Below are positions 57,201 to 61,225 of a stretch of DNA of 64,000 nucleotides, piece after piece. The position numbers were made by a program, and so were the translations under genes. Source of the stretch: Siphonodentalium dalli. Taxonomy: Eukaryota > Mollusca > Scaphopoda > Gadilida > Siphonodentaliidae. The stretch covers positions 7,518,036 to 7,582,035 of the forward strand of contig CP136069.1 of NCBI GenBank assembly GCA_032622095.1. Direction: 5' to 3'. Position 1 is the first letter of the stretch. Each line of letters starts with the position of its first letter. The notes below the pieces were generated by a model. That model saw only the letters and a program-made list of their open reading frames with translations. It searched no databases and was not told the DNA's origin.

Positions 57201-60200
57201 TTTGAGGGGGTGACCTTGGACAGGACATAGCTACTTATCCCAAATGCAAGAGCATTTGTCTTGCGTCGAACCATTTCAGAGTAGGCCTCTTCCACAGTCT
57301 GGTATCCCAACCTGATGCAGCCAATTCTGTTGGCTGGCGTCGATCTTGACATGCTTCTCTGCATCGCGTGGCGTCGGCAGGTTTGACGACGATGAGCAAG
57401 AATCGCGGGTCGACAGTGGGTCACCAGGCACACTGTCGGACGAGGATTCTGATGTTCCGCTGGTAAGTGATTTTGTACAGGATGAGGATACAGGTTGATA
57501 TCTTATATTGCTTCATTTAATTCAACAATTTGCGAGTATTTATCTCAGTCAGGAAAGATCCAGCACTGTAGCCTTTGGAGGATGTTCTGGGTGGGGAAGT
57601 GAAGAGTTGTTGCGTGCCTCCAAGAGCTGCTCCAGCCTTCTGCCTCTTCCCCACGGTGCAGTGGCCCGCATCTCCACAGATGGGGTCCAGCCACTCCCCT
57701 GGAATCGTACACCTTCGGGATACCTCTAGGCCACTCCTCCACCGGTAGGCTGATTGTTCTGGGTGGGGAAGACTTGTTGTTGCGTGCCTCCAAGTGCTGC
57801 ACCAACCAACCTTCTAACTCTTCCCCATGGTGCAGGGGCCCACATCTCCACAAGATGGGGTCCAATCCCCTGGAATCGTAATACCTTAGGGATACCTCCA
57901 GGCCACTCCTTCACCGGTAGAAAAGAAAGGCTGAATGATCTGGGTGGGGAAGACTTGTTGCGTGCCTCCAAGAGCTGCACCAACCAGCCTTCTATCTCTT
58001 CCCCACGGTGCAGTGGCCCACATCTCCACACGATGGGGTCCAATCTCCTGGAATCGTAATACCTTCGGGATACCTCCAGGCCACTCCTTCACCGGTCATT
58101 TTGCAATTTTGTTCATTCTGCTACATTTGATCATTTCGAAATGTACCCGACACTCGTTATGTGCGCCATCATAGATCACTGATGCTTCTATGCTTGTTCA
58201 TCAAGTCCTCAGTGGTGTTCTCTAATCCCATATATACTGGTATGCAATGATACCTTGGATCATGATGGCGTTCCCTGCTCTCTACATTATACGAGGCTGG
58301 AGTACAGATGTGTGGCATGCTATAATGAAACCTCATACCTCGCTATGATATCTGCAGCATATCATTTTTATATCTGGTTTGTGTATCACAGGGAGCAATT
58401 TACTTTCGATATCTGATTAGCAAATAATCTCACATTGACATGATTAGATAGCATTTTTATAACATCATACATGTATAAAAAATTCCTCGCTATTACCGGT
58501 ATCCACATTTCAGTGGCAAATCGCGATGCGATTCCAGTTAATTTGCTCCCTGGTGTATCATAAGCATTCTGATATCTTATGGGCAAGTTATGGCATACAC
58601 AATGGCTGCATGTGACATCAGTTCATAATGTGAACTGTCGAGAGAGCGAAGAAGATAACAAAGAGAATAGGATGCAGCAAAGTTATACTTGCTCGGTTGT
58701 CTCGCTAGCATGAATTCTATGGCACTACCTGGGATGTTTATTCCAAAAACAAAGGGGGGGGGGGGGGGGGGGCGGTACACATTTGAGCAATGTCGTAATC
58801 TGAATTGGGAGCTCTTTCACGTAACATAATCATATCTGATTCATGACTAAATCACATTTACATGAATCCTGTTTCGGAAGAGTACATTCCCATCGAATTT
58901 GGATATTAATTAACTTTATTGCTCGTGCCTCCTCCTGGGCTTGCATTCTAATCCATATAGTTCAGTTGAGGGCTTCTCCTTGGCGGAAAAATATAATATT
59001 TATAAATAATATTACTTTTTCCTTAAGGGAAGCCCGAAACTGAACTATCATAGATCCCTCCCATGGTGGTGCCATTCCCAACCCCGCGACTCGCAAATCT
59101 CATGATTAAGTCGGAAATAAAAAACTGACTAGACAATAGATAGAATGCGGGTGTATTCATGCGAGACTAATCTGGACACGGGTGTGAGTGGGTCGGCACA
59201 GCAATAAAATTTTAACCCTCCTGATTGACACAAGGCCGGAGACGTAATCCATATAGTTCAGTTTCGGGCTTCCCTTAAGGAAAAAGTAATATTATTTATA
59301 AATATTATATTTTTGTGTTACCAACATTATCTGGATTGTAGTGCAAAGTATATAATTTTCAATGGAGGGGGAATAACATTATATCTTAAATATATTCCCC
59401 TTCCATTGGAAATACATTTTTAAATTTAATTCTGTTGCATTCTGGGAACCATAACGGGGAAAATGTTTCTATGACTTCAACTGTTTTCTATTTCTCTATG
59501 GGCATCTTCTGAGACAGACGTTTCAAATGGTGGTGAATTATAGTATTTTAATCATATTTTAAGTACCCTGTGCCAACGCATTCTCTTATATATGCGAGTC
59601 GACCATAGGTCGCCTCGCATATATAAGAGAATGCATTGGCCTAACAAATTTTCATCATTTGTTATTATTTTTTTACAATTTTTTACAATTTTAATAATGT
59701 TTTCTTATATTCTTTAACTCAAATAGTATGAATTTTTAATCATATTTTAAGTGGGCTTTTAAAGGTACTCAATCTGATTTAACCCTGCATGGAGCCCTAC
59801 ACATATATAGAAGCATGTGTACTGAGTGTCGTCTGCTCATGTTTGTCTGGGGCTCTGCATGGGTGAAATTTCAAATTTTTAAAGAATATAAGAAAAAATT
59901 ATTAAAATTGTAAAAAATAACAAATGATGAAAAATTGTTAGGCCAATGCATTCTCTTATATATGCGAGGCGACCTATGGTCGACTCGCATATATAAGAGA
60001 ATGCATTGGCACAGGGTATATGGGTATATGATACAAAAATCGGACCTGGCACTGAAAGGGTTAAAGGTACTCAATCCGATTCGATGGTCCCCATATAATC
60101 AGATTCCAACAACAACAATTATTAGAAATGCCGCTTCAGTTATCAGAATCGATTAATTGCCCAAAAATGATGCTAACCACGGTCATCTATAGTATAAAAT

Positions 60201-61128
60201 TGCCCAAAATGTGTTATTTATCAACATGTTGTTCGAAAAAATTTGGCCTTATTATCAACACAAAGCCTCTTGATTTTAGAGTTATAGATCTTCTGCAATT
60301 TGGTTTGAGACCGTCGGCTCGTCAACTGTTTACTGGGCCACTAATAATTCTCGATGGTGAAAAATAATAGATTTCAAAAATTGATATCTAATTACTGTGA
60401 GCTTTGATAGGTGGGTTCCTCGGCTCGAATCAAATATTTTTTGCCCCCGAATCCAAATAAATAGTAATTGAGGGGTGCTTAACCCTTTACCCAACAGAAC
60501 GTCCCTGTGCCAATGCATTATCTTATATATGCGAGTCGACCATAGGTCGCCTCGCATATATAAGAGAATGCATTGGCTTAACATATTAAAAATGATAAAA
60601 TTGTCAAAGAATGTAGAAAAATATTATAAAAATTGTTAAAAAATGTAAGAAAAAATTATAAAATTGTTAAAGAATGTAAGAAAAAATGGTAAAAAAAGAT
60701 TTTTGTTAGGCCAATGCATTCTCTTATATATGCGAGGCGACCTATGGTCGACTCGCATATATAAGAGAATGCATTGGCACAGGGCATAACTGTAACCATC
60801 ACAATGTGGTAAATGAACCGGTTCCAGTGATATCCATATTTGTATGGTGTTATTGAGACAGACCGAAGATATTTTAGGCTGTTGAAGCTTTATTTGGGCG
60901 TTTTTGGCCGTTTTTTGTTGGGTAAAGGGTTAATTGGATTATGCATCTTTAAGACACAAACTTTTTTTAACAATCTTCCCGTGTCAAAGAGTCACTGATT
61001 TGTTCCGGTATTTTAATGTTATGTTATTGTTTCCTTTTCAGACGTCACAACCAACACAGCAGACGGAGGAGACGCGGGTAATTGAAACTATAGAGAAGAT
61101 GATGGAGAGTCTACAGGCTTCTAACTAA
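21271..61128 (+). CDS. EMC2: EMC2, ER membrane protein complex subunit 2 (ten exons)
   Basis: EMC2 is the cytosolic TPR-solenoid subunit of the ER membrane protein complex, which inserts tail-anchored and multipass proteins into the ER membrane. Exons: 21271-21295, 28734-28847, 34369-34433, 36625-36710, 37706-37763, 40676-40761, 42111-42252, 45154-45264, 51237-51341, 61042-61128. All have GT/AG borders and matching phases, and together give 292 residues; the human protein has 297 (recalled). Diagnostic stretches are [48 protein letters not shown] and [13 protein letters not shown]-like helices fall around residues 98-116, 165-190 and 203-228. No internal stop or frameshift is present. Introns are large (1.0-9.7 kb) and full of MITEs. 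Exon 1 is the least certain part. Confidence 0.92.
21619..21690 (+). pseudogene. 5S rRNA-like 3' segment
   Basis: gaagttaagcaacgtcgagc and ggttagtacttggatgggtg, followed by accg and ggtgctgac, match the internal promoter region (A box to C box) and 3' end of eukaryotic 5S rRNA. The 5' half is missing, and the part after gaccg is diverged. It is either a truncated 5S pseudogene or the head of a 5S-derived SINE. Confidence 0.75.
21818..22102. mobile_element. Family I MITE, 285 bp
   Basis: The left end tagatcatgccatgaatctc and the right end are complementary over ~35 bp. Both flanks show gggtcggggg, a possible ~9-10 bp target duplication. Intron 1 of EMC2. Confidence 0.75.
22401..24529. mobile_element. 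hAT element 1 (2.1 kb, non-autonomous)
   Basis: The 8-bp duplication cttttaat flanks it at 22393-22400 and 24530-24537. Ends are tagaggtgtaacgatacgct and gaatcgttacaccacta, with several subterminal cgatac repeats. No transposase is visible. A TA-type MITE sits inside at 23351-23725. Confidence 0.93.
23351..23725. mobile_element. Tc1/mariner-type MITE, copy 2, TA target site
   Basis: A close relative of the element at 20135-20493: ends cccggctggacaaaacaagt and cacttgttttgtccagaaggg, flanked by TA (23349-23350, 23726-23727). It is inserted in hAT element 1 and so is younger than it. Confidence 0.9.
24530..25115. other. Intron 1 spacer
   Basis: No element assigned except a short family G end at about 25000-25034 (ggagtcgattatttaggac). 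No coding exon seen. Confidence 0.4.
25116..25315. mobile_element. Family G foldback, copy 3
   Basis: Hairpin with arms attgactccttaactacaac and its complement, centre aagctctcattgagagctt. Ends gggcattattgta. Confidence 0.85.
25316..26114. other. Intron 1 spacer
   Basis: About 800 bp of AT-rich sequence. An 86-codon frame (25372-25632) is open but shows no family signature, so I treat it as chance. Confidence 0.4.
26115..26529. mobile_element. Family D element, full-length type
   Basis: Palindromic modules at about 26145-26232 and 26415-26520 flank a spacer containing gggaaaaagcaactaaaaac and tttgagactatagata. Ends are ggtgtctcattttttgcag and gcaaatgacaggcacc. Confidence 0.75.
26577..26803. 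mobile_element. Family A core, 3' truncated
   Basis: A palindrome at 26584-26650, then the second hairpin (cagagccccagacaaacatg to ctccctgcagggtaatgg). The right-hand palindrome is missing. Confidence 0.75.
27003..27216. mobile_element. Family G foldback, copy 4
   Basis: ~105-bp arms, centre aagctcgcggcgagagctt, almost no loop. Ends are agtaatgctctaattaatc and gggcattactgta. Confidence 0.9.
27347..27459. mobile_element. Family G half element
   Basis: Only the right arm is present, from gagagctttccgataaatgg to ggacattactgta. It has lost its partner and cannot fold. Confidence 0.8.
27601..28346. mobile_element. Tandem-repeat element with atacccccac ends
   Basis: Starts atacccccactttcgaag and ends gtgggggtatgctagcac. 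Two to three degenerate repeats of ~180-270 bp lie between, with aacaaatatgaaccgatttc and caataatttttggtatac, plus a pyrimidine microsatellite (ctgtctgtccgtccgtccg). The layout is like family H but the sequence is unrelated. Confidence 0.65.
28734..28847 (+). CDS. EMC2: EMC2 exon 2
   Basis: Acceptor ttctccacag, donor gtgagt. Encodes [20 protein letters not shown] and RLWEQVL...KLGDE, the N-terminal helical region. It starts in phase 1 (two bases complete a split Asp codon) and ends with one base of Leu47. Confidence 0.93.
29227..29814. mobile_element. Family L MITE, TTAA target, intact
   Basis: TTAA at 29223-29226 and 29815-29818. Inverted ends are aggggtactgtacgcc and ggcgtacagtaccgtacccct. 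No coding capacity. TTAA flanks suggest a piggyBac-like source. Confidence 0.88.
29848..30305. mobile_element. Family B MITE with A palindrome, complete
   Basis: TTAA at 29844-29847 and 30306-30309. Ends CCCTTTCAGTGCCAAGTCC and GGCACTGAAAGGG. A palindrome at 29896-29962. Closely similar to 12361-12819. Confidence 0.9.
30711..31118. mobile_element. Family S MITE, copy 1
   Basis: Ends taggccaaaacaaaaaactt and ggtttttttttttgccttat-like, with the inner inverted pair ctctgtttccgata/tatcggaaacaaagag. An inverted relative lies at 44597-44985. Inserted in K copy 2. Confidence 0.8.
31190..31579. mobile_element. Family C MITE carrying two A palindromes
   Basis: TTAA at 31186-31189 and 31580-31583. 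Ends CCCTTTACCCAACAGAAGGG and GTGTGTAAAGGG. A palindromes at 31217-31283 and 31364-31430 are inverted relative to each other, so hairpins sit within a larger hairpin. The right arm continues through accatcacaatgtggtcaat. Confidence 0.85.
32448..32618 (+). pseudogene. Coding-like fragment with CxxC-CxxC motif
   Basis: A stop-free frame ends in TAA at 32616-32618 and encodes [13 protein letters not shown], then [20 protein letters not shown] and VIARPYIL. Two CxxC pairs suggest a small zinc-binding tail. I do not recognise the family. AATAAA occurs near 32740. It could be the last exon of another gene, or a retrocopy or transposon fragment in EMC2 intron 2. Confidence 0.4.
32619..33176. other. 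Intron 2 spacer
   Basis: AT-rich, with a short CA microsatellite at about 32998-33012. No coding or mobile feature recognised. Confidence 0.4.
33185..33439. mobile_element. Family D short form, 8-bp target duplication
   Basis: tttgcccg duplicated at 33177-33184 and 33440-33447. Ends caagccttgaaatagggtgt and caccctatttaaaggcttg. Two hairpin modules face each other across tgaggtgtaa. An 8-bp duplication points to hAT-type mobilisation. Confidence 0.92.
33787..33904 (+). pseudogene. Truncated duplicate of EMC2 exon 3 and its acceptor
   Basis: 118 bp nearly identical to 34294-34411: the same tatctcagctattgtagat intron sequence, the same ttttttacag acceptor (AG at 33860-33861) and the first 43 exon bases, encoding [13 protein letters not shown]. 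The copy then diverges and lacks the exon end and donor, so it cannot be a normal internal exon. Confidence 0.9.
33940..34293. mobile_element. Complete family A core element, TA target
   Basis: Ends CCCTGTGCCAATGCATTC and its complement, with TA on both sides. It holds A palindromes at 33947-34013 and 34220-34286, with the cagagccccagacaaacatg hairpin between them. This is the reference for truncated copies elsewhere. Its right end abuts the EMC2 exon 3 duplication unit. Confidence 0.88.
34369..34433 (+). CDS. EMC2: EMC2 exon 3
   Basis: Acceptor taattttttacag, donor gtaagg. Encodes [20 protein letters not shown] plus E, matching the IYEQVMIAALDYGRDDLA segment of vertebrate EMC2. A truncated duplicate lies upstream at 33787-33904. 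Confidence 0.93.
34434..34968. other. Intron 3 spacer
   Basis: About 530 bp with no assigned repeat or exon. Confidence 0.4.
34969..35103. mobile_element. Foldback element, 135 bp
   Basis: Arms of ~62 bp start acacagaacgacacgatatg on the left and end catcgtgtcgttctgtgt on the right, with a small loop around ggatagaactcgagtcgcaa. One copy only in this window. Confidence 0.8.
35207..35628. mobile_element. Family D element, full-length type
   Basis: Modules at about 35221-35320 and 35515-35616; spacer with ttcaactggggaacttcaaa. Left end gtgtgtctgtcatttgcag, right end ctgcaatgtcagacac. Confidence 0.75.
35770..36410. repeat. ~147-bp tandem repeat, four copies
   Basis: The landmark tccgatcgtcaccaaacttt recurs at 35841, 35987, 36134 and 36282, giving periods of 146, 147 and 148. 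Each unit also contains gggtgacctctggatgtgag and attcattaaatatacatg. The last unit ends in ccatcttggatttcaaaat, like the start of a family H unit, so this may be a related tandem-core element. Confidence 0.85.
36436..36496. mobile_element. Family G end fragment
   Basis: aattgaaaagttacccataa to gagcattactgta is the right end of a family G foldback only. Confidence 0.7.
36625..36710 (+). CDS. EMC2: EMC2 exon 4
   Basis: Acceptor ttttcgacag, donor gtaagt. Encodes [20 protein letters not shown] followed by MIYEAEE. The SxRVKRLxGMxxEA motif is the strongest family signature in the gene. Confidence 0.95.
36838..37145. repeat. Minisatellite, ~40-50 bp unit
   Basis: About eight copies of gtgtctgttagggga followed by cccgtttgcccctgaattta-like sequence, with gaaacatagccc in the later, longer units. 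Intron 4 of EMC2. Confidence 0.8.
37180..37632. mobile_element. Family J MITE, copy 2
   Basis: Right end atcggattgagtaccttta, with the family J interior including aagatggataactctgaaatc and gtggttagcatt. The left terminus is eroded. It carries a 70-codon chance ORF. Confidence 0.65.
37706..37763 (+). CDS. EMC2: EMC2 exon 5
   Basis: Acceptor ttgttgttccag, donor gtaaga. Completes a split Asn codon, then encodes [19 protein letters not shown], a TPR-type helix pair equivalent to YDDAIQLYDRILQEDPTN in vertebrates. Confidence 0.95.
37799..37969. mobile_element. Family B short MITE, TTAA target
   Basis: TTAA at 37795-37798 and 37970-37973. Ends acctttcagtgccaagtccg and cactgaaaggg. The interior is a simple hairpin (ccttgattataataatgtga). 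No A palindrome, so this form shows family B before it acquired A. Confidence 0.88.
38121..39709. mobile_element. Family D short form split by hAT element 2
   Basis: The D left end caagccttgaaatagggt (38121-38138) is separated from the rest (39457-39709) by a 1.3-kb hAT element. The D modules are around 39475-39560 and 39585-39680. Confidence 0.85.
38139..39456. mobile_element. hAT element 2 (1318 bp)
   Basis: The 8-bp duplication aatagggt lies at 38131-38138 and 39457-39464. Ends tagggccctgcgaacc and ggttcgcagggcccta, with subterminal gaaccgaacc repeats. No transposase frame found. Confidence 0.94.
39800..40165. mobile_element. Family D element, diverged full-length type
   Basis: Left module about 39805-39893, spacer with ggggaagggaaaaagcaactt-like sequence and tttgagactatagatgc, and an incomplete right module to 40165. 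Confidence 0.7.
40396..40649. mobile_element. Family D short form next to EMC2 exon 6
   Basis: The 8-bp duplication ctcatgta lies at 40388-40395 and 40650-40657. Ends caagccttgaaatagggtgt and caccctatttcaaggcttg. The right copy of the duplication and only 18 more bases separate the element from exon 6. Confidence 0.94.
40676..40761 (+). CDS. EMC2: EMC2 exon 6
   Basis: Acceptor ctctatatttcag, donor gtgagt. Encodes [20 protein letters not shown] then DRLNKYLE and two bases of Gln145. Only 26 bp separate a family D element from the exon, and a family B element starts 25 bp after it. Confidence 0.95.
40787..41015. mobile_element. Family B MITE after EMC2 exon 6, TTAA target
   Basis: TTAA at 40783-40786 and 41016-41019. 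Ends ccctttcagtgccaagtccg and cggacttggcactgaaagga. Interior hairpin with attataataatttgatac. It starts 25 bp after the exon 6 donor. Confidence 0.88.
41017..41502. mobile_element. Family K element, copy 3 (uninterrupted)
   Basis: Reverse orientation relative to copies 1 and 2: begins taaaggtccacttaattttg and ends gaagattaagtgggtttta. Internal hairpin around gaataactcttatcttaag. This is the reference length (~485 bp) for the family. Confidence 0.8.
41636..42110 (+). repeat. Five 95-bp tandem copies of the EMC2 exon 7 acceptor region
   Basis: Copies start at 41636, 41731, 41826, 41921 and 42016, and the true exon at 42111; the spacing is exactly 95 each time. Every unit contains tttactttatag, then gttcatgac[c/t]gactatgaag and the codons for WMELCD or SMELCD. 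It then jumps to a degenerate second half, agactatgaagcgtagtgga. Read through in the exon frame, each copy meets TGA within ~45 bases. Confidence 0.95.
42111..42252 (+). CDS. EMC2: EMC2 exon 7
   Basis: Acceptor gtttactttatag, donor gtaagc. Encodes [20 protein letters not shown] then [20 protein letters not shown] and YYQKFGE. It is the last member of a six-member array of similar acceptors. Only this copy continues into the full exon. Confidence 0.95.
42253..42845. other. Intron 7 spacer
   Basis: No assigned repeat. Short runs such as aaccgggaaccgtgaacatt at about 42473 look like eroded transposon ends. No exon seen. Confidence 0.4.
42846..43030. mobile_element. Family D left part
   Basis: One palindromic module (about 42866-42960, gcagaatgaggtccccagag to acctcattctac) plus spacer gttgaagttggtcatgttca. 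It is cut at a family N element near 43045. Confidence 0.7.
43045..43970. mobile_element. Family N element, copy 1 (right end eroded)
   Basis: Left end taggccaaacaaaacaagtg then tttgattctcagg, as in the complete copy at 61175. It contains a 76-codon minus-strand frame (43186-43416), [20 protein letters not shown] and neighbouring residues, that looks coding-like but is unrecognised. The right terminus is not identified. Confidence 0.5.
43186..43416 (-). CDS. Unrecognised 76-codon ORF in family N element
   Basis: ATG at 43416 to a stop at 43186. The product is charged, with [18 protein letters not shown] and [17 protein letters not shown] know no matching family. It may be a remnant of a transposon protein. 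It lies antisense to EMC2 in intron 7, and no splice sites were identified. Confidence 0.2.
   Translation of the reverse strand: MLRNNIRNANMLIPLNVTTGDKTLVDWSIYNVENDITLGQLRKKLFIGKLGDEEPTEKVKVEYIRLYQNNVFLAFS
43980..44240. mobile_element. Family D right part
   Basis: Spacer (aacttcaactgggtaacttc) followed by a module at 44124-44217 and the end ctgcaaatgacagacacgct. Together with 42846-43030 it may be one family D copy split by family N. Confidence 0.7.
44369..44513. mobile_element. Family G foldback with internal deletion
   Basis: Ends tacagtaatgccctaagtaa and gggcattactgta, but the left arm is mostly deleted after cacagcagaattat, leaving unequal arms. Confidence 0.8.
44597..44985. mobile_element. 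Family S MITE, copy 2, inverted
   Basis: Reverse complement of 30711-31118: aaggcaaaaaaaaaaacctc, ctttgtttccaataccctgc on the left; ccattgtttgttttggccta on the right. Confidence 0.8.
45154..45264 (+). CDS. EMC2: EMC2 exon 8
   Basis: Acceptor cttgtatttttcag, donor gtaagt. Encodes [20 protein letters not shown] and [17 protein letters not shown], the C-terminal TPR-like repeat. Exactly 37 codons, phase 0 at both ends. Confidence 0.95.
45308..45576. mobile_element. Family B MITE with A palindrome, shortened
   Basis: TTAA at 45304-45307; ends ccctttcagtgccaagtccg and ggcactgaaagag. A palindrome at 45356-45422. The interior lacks most of the segment present in 29848-30305. Confidence 0.8.
45700..46055. 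mobile_element. Family J MITE, copy 3
   Basis: Interior aagatgaataactctaaaat and right end gatcggattgagtacc match the other J copies; the left end is not resolved. Confidence 0.6.
46305..47378. mobile_element. hAT element 3 (1074 bp)
   Basis: Ends tagaggtgccatgattattg and cgattaatcgtggcaccccta. Flanks ctaagaaa (46297-46304) and ctaagtaa (47379-47386) are a 7-of-8 target duplication. Subterminal taatcgat repeats. No transposase. It landed in a family G-like end (acagtaattccctaag). Confidence 0.88.
47409..47631. mobile_element. Family G foldback, copy 5
   Basis: Extended ends catatggttcagtaatgctc and gagcattactgaaccatatg. Arms as in other G copies; centre gaaagctcttccgatg is slightly shortened. 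Confidence 0.85.
48144..48324. mobile_element. Foldback element, ~180 bp
   Basis: Arms run from tataaggattaactgtcatg to catgacagttaatccttata, centre gaagaccttttcggg. A direct, one-armed copy of the left half follows at 48443-48592. Confidence 0.85.
48443..48592. repeat. Direct partial copy of the preceding foldback
   Basis: Shares cacgatacacttttcgattt, aagtggctttttcgctaaat and gattaactgtcatgtggact with 48088-48235, so the unit was duplicated together with its left flank. Confidence 0.8.
48821..49001. mobile_element. Family M MITE, 181 bp
   Basis: Perfect terminal inverted repeat tactctcaggtacctaataa (one mismatch) with aggcacctgagagta; interior repeats of aataatagtgat. A second, diverged copy is at 56673-56847. 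Confidence 0.88.
49014..49558. mobile_element. Probable inverted-repeat element
   Basis: Left ccatttatctaccattt and right aatggtagataaatg are complementary. The interior contains a duplicated gcgttactgcagtt. The inverted repeat is short, so this is tentative. Confidence 0.45.
49560..49733. mobile_element. Foldback element, 174 bp
   Basis: Arms of ~80 bp: gtgttatatacacaatgtgt and ctagttttcgtggccatata on the left, their complements on the right, centre cgaccaaggtcgcctcgtcg. It forms a near-perfect hairpin. Confidence 0.85.
49915..50350. mobile_element. Family C MITE with two A palindromes
   Basis: TTAA at 49911-49914 and 50351-50354. A palindromes at 50045-50111 and 50257-50323. Left arm through cggtctgtctcaataacacc; the right arm is much shorter, so the element is asymmetric. 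A degenerate gagccccacatagactggag hairpin lies just upstream (49815-49890). Confidence 0.88.
50550..50764 (+). repeat. 31-bp minisatellite, seven copies, open in three frames
   Basis: Unit catatggtcccgaaacctcg then tacatttcagg; starts at 50550, 50581, 50612, 50643, 50674, 50705, 50736. The unit length is not a multiple of three and no plus frame contains a stop, so ORFs of 71-131 codons overlap in all three frames. No gene context; intron 8 of EMC2. Confidence 0.9.
51237..51341 (+). CDS. EMC2: EMC2 exon 9
   Basis: Acceptor ttacattttccag, donor gtacaa (weak but usable). Encodes [20 protein letters not shown] and [15 protein letters not shown]. 35 codons, phase 0 at both ends. Confidence 0.93.
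51420..51720. mobile_element. Family D element, full-length type
   Basis: Modules at about 51430-51519 and 51630-51720 around the usual spacer. It starts ~80 bp after the exon 9 donor. The right module is diverged. Confidence 0.7.
51779..52351. mobile_element. Family C MITE with rearranged A modules
   Basis: TTAA at 51775-51778; right flank degenerate. A palindromes at 51929-51993 and 52258-52324, plus a half palindrome at 52023-52046, and the cagagccccagacaaacatg hairpin between. Looks like a recombinant of two copies. Confidence 0.8.
52898..54177. mobile_element. hAT element 4 (1280 bp)
   Basis: Exact 8-bp duplication ctccaaaa at 52890-52897 and 54178-54185. Ends tagtgctgggacggttgggg and caaccgtcccagcacta; subterminal accggtt repeats. 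No transposase seen. Confidence 0.94.
54001..54400. repeat. ~205-bp tandem duplication of hAT 4 end plus flank
   Basis: attacttactctc starts at 54001 and again at 54208. Both copies run through cgtaaatgatttcggcaaca, the hAT end, and the flank cattgtcttatctggtgtga. The second copy lacks about 15 bases (ggatatccgga region). Confidence 0.88.
56673..56847. mobile_element. Family M MITE, diverged copy, inside element E
   Basis: Left tctctcaggtgcctaatggt and right attgggcacctgggagtag match family M ends with several differences. Confidence 0.65.
56865..58100 (-). repeat. ~175-bp repeats with partly coding character in element E
   Basis: Units start with ttctgggtggggaag at about 56869, 57585, 57757 and 57939; the last three are tandem, with spacings of 172 and 182. 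The minus strand is open for 66-106 codons in several units (motifs [21 protein letters not shown]). Between the first and second units, 57340-57500 encodes an acidic Ser-rich stretch ([15 protein letters not shown]) on the plus strand. I cannot assign a protein family. Confidence 0.55.
58990..59314. mobile_element. Element F, ~325 bp, long inverted repeats
   Basis: Left tataatatttataaataata then ctttttccttaagggaagcc; right end is the complement over ~55 bp. It abuts the right end of element E. Its interior shares ~150 bp, inverted, with the left arm of E. Confidence 0.8.
59566..59719. mobile_element. Family A core fragment in K copy 5
   Basis: TA then ccctgtgcc, palindrome 59573-59639 and AT-rich tail. 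The flanking K sequence, tttttaatcatattttaagt-like, is present on both sides (about 59545-59563 and 59733-59752). Confidence 0.75.
59783..60060. mobile_element. Family A/B hybrid MITE, TTAA target
   Basis: TTAA at 59779-59782 and 60061-60064. Left end ccctgcatggagccctacac, right end cctggcactgaaaggg (family B). A palindrome at 59943-60009. The flanks both read aggtactcaatc, so it sits in a family J end. Confidence 0.82.
60065..60478. mobile_element. Family J MITE, copy 4
   Basis: Left end aggtactcaatccgattcga, interior gctaaccacggtcatctata and gagctttgataggtgggttc, as in copy 1; right end lost at the family C element. Confidence 0.7.
60483..60929. mobile_element. Family C MITE with two A palindromes, complete
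   Basis: TTAA at 60479-60482 and 60930-60933. Ends ccctttacccaacagaacgt and gttgggtaaaggg. A palindromes at 60510-60576 and 60711-60777. It ends ~110 bp before EMC2 exon 10. Confidence 0.88.
61042..61128 (+). CDS. EMC2: EMC2 exon 10 and stop
   Basis: Acceptor tgtttccttttcag. Encodes [20 protein letters not shown] then MESLQASN and TAA. It resembles the short acidic C-terminal helix ending TLQ in vertebrate EMC2. A family N element begins 46 bp after the stop, so part of the 3' UTR may be transposon-derived. Confidence 0.92.
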   Translation, partial: TSQPTQQTEETRVIETIEKMMESLQASN

Positions 61129-61219
61129 TTAGTCGCCATTTTATTTATTTTTTAAGGTATAAAAAAATTTTGTATAGGCCAAAAAAAGGGGTTTTGATTC
61201 TCAGACATCACCGCATCGA

Positions 61220-61225
61220 AATAAA
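61220..61225 (+). promoter_or_regulatory. Candidate EMC2 polyadenylation signal
   Basis: First AATAAA after the EMC2 stop, at +92, inside the left end of a family N element. If it is used, a transposon supplies the gene's 3' end. Confidence 0.35.

Larger units (their letters stand above)
54405..58992. mobile_element. Element E, ~4.6 kb, inverted ends
   Basis: Left end tttttccgccaaggagaagc and right end gcttctccttggcggaaaaa are exact complements and extend ~38 bp. The next ~150 bp of the left arm (to about 54590) recur inverted at 59110-59255 in element F. The interior holds a few coding-like scraps and a ~175-bp repeat, but no recognisable transposase. The target duplication is unclear. It could be a decayed autonomous DNA transposon of unknown superfamily. 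Confidence 0.6.
52815..59763. mobile_element. Family K element, copy 5, expanded to ~7 kb by insertions
   Basis: K sequence is present at 52815-52897, 54178-54212, 59318-59565 and 59720-59763 (right end tattttaagtgggctttta). Between these lie hAT element 4, a duplicated hAT end, the large element E, element F and a family A core. Confidence 0.7.

Noticed and set aside
57149..57433. 94-codon minus-strand ORF in element E as a real gene
   Set aside because: The plus strand of the same segment is equally coding-like, no domain is recognised, and it sits among repeats; noted only as part of element E.
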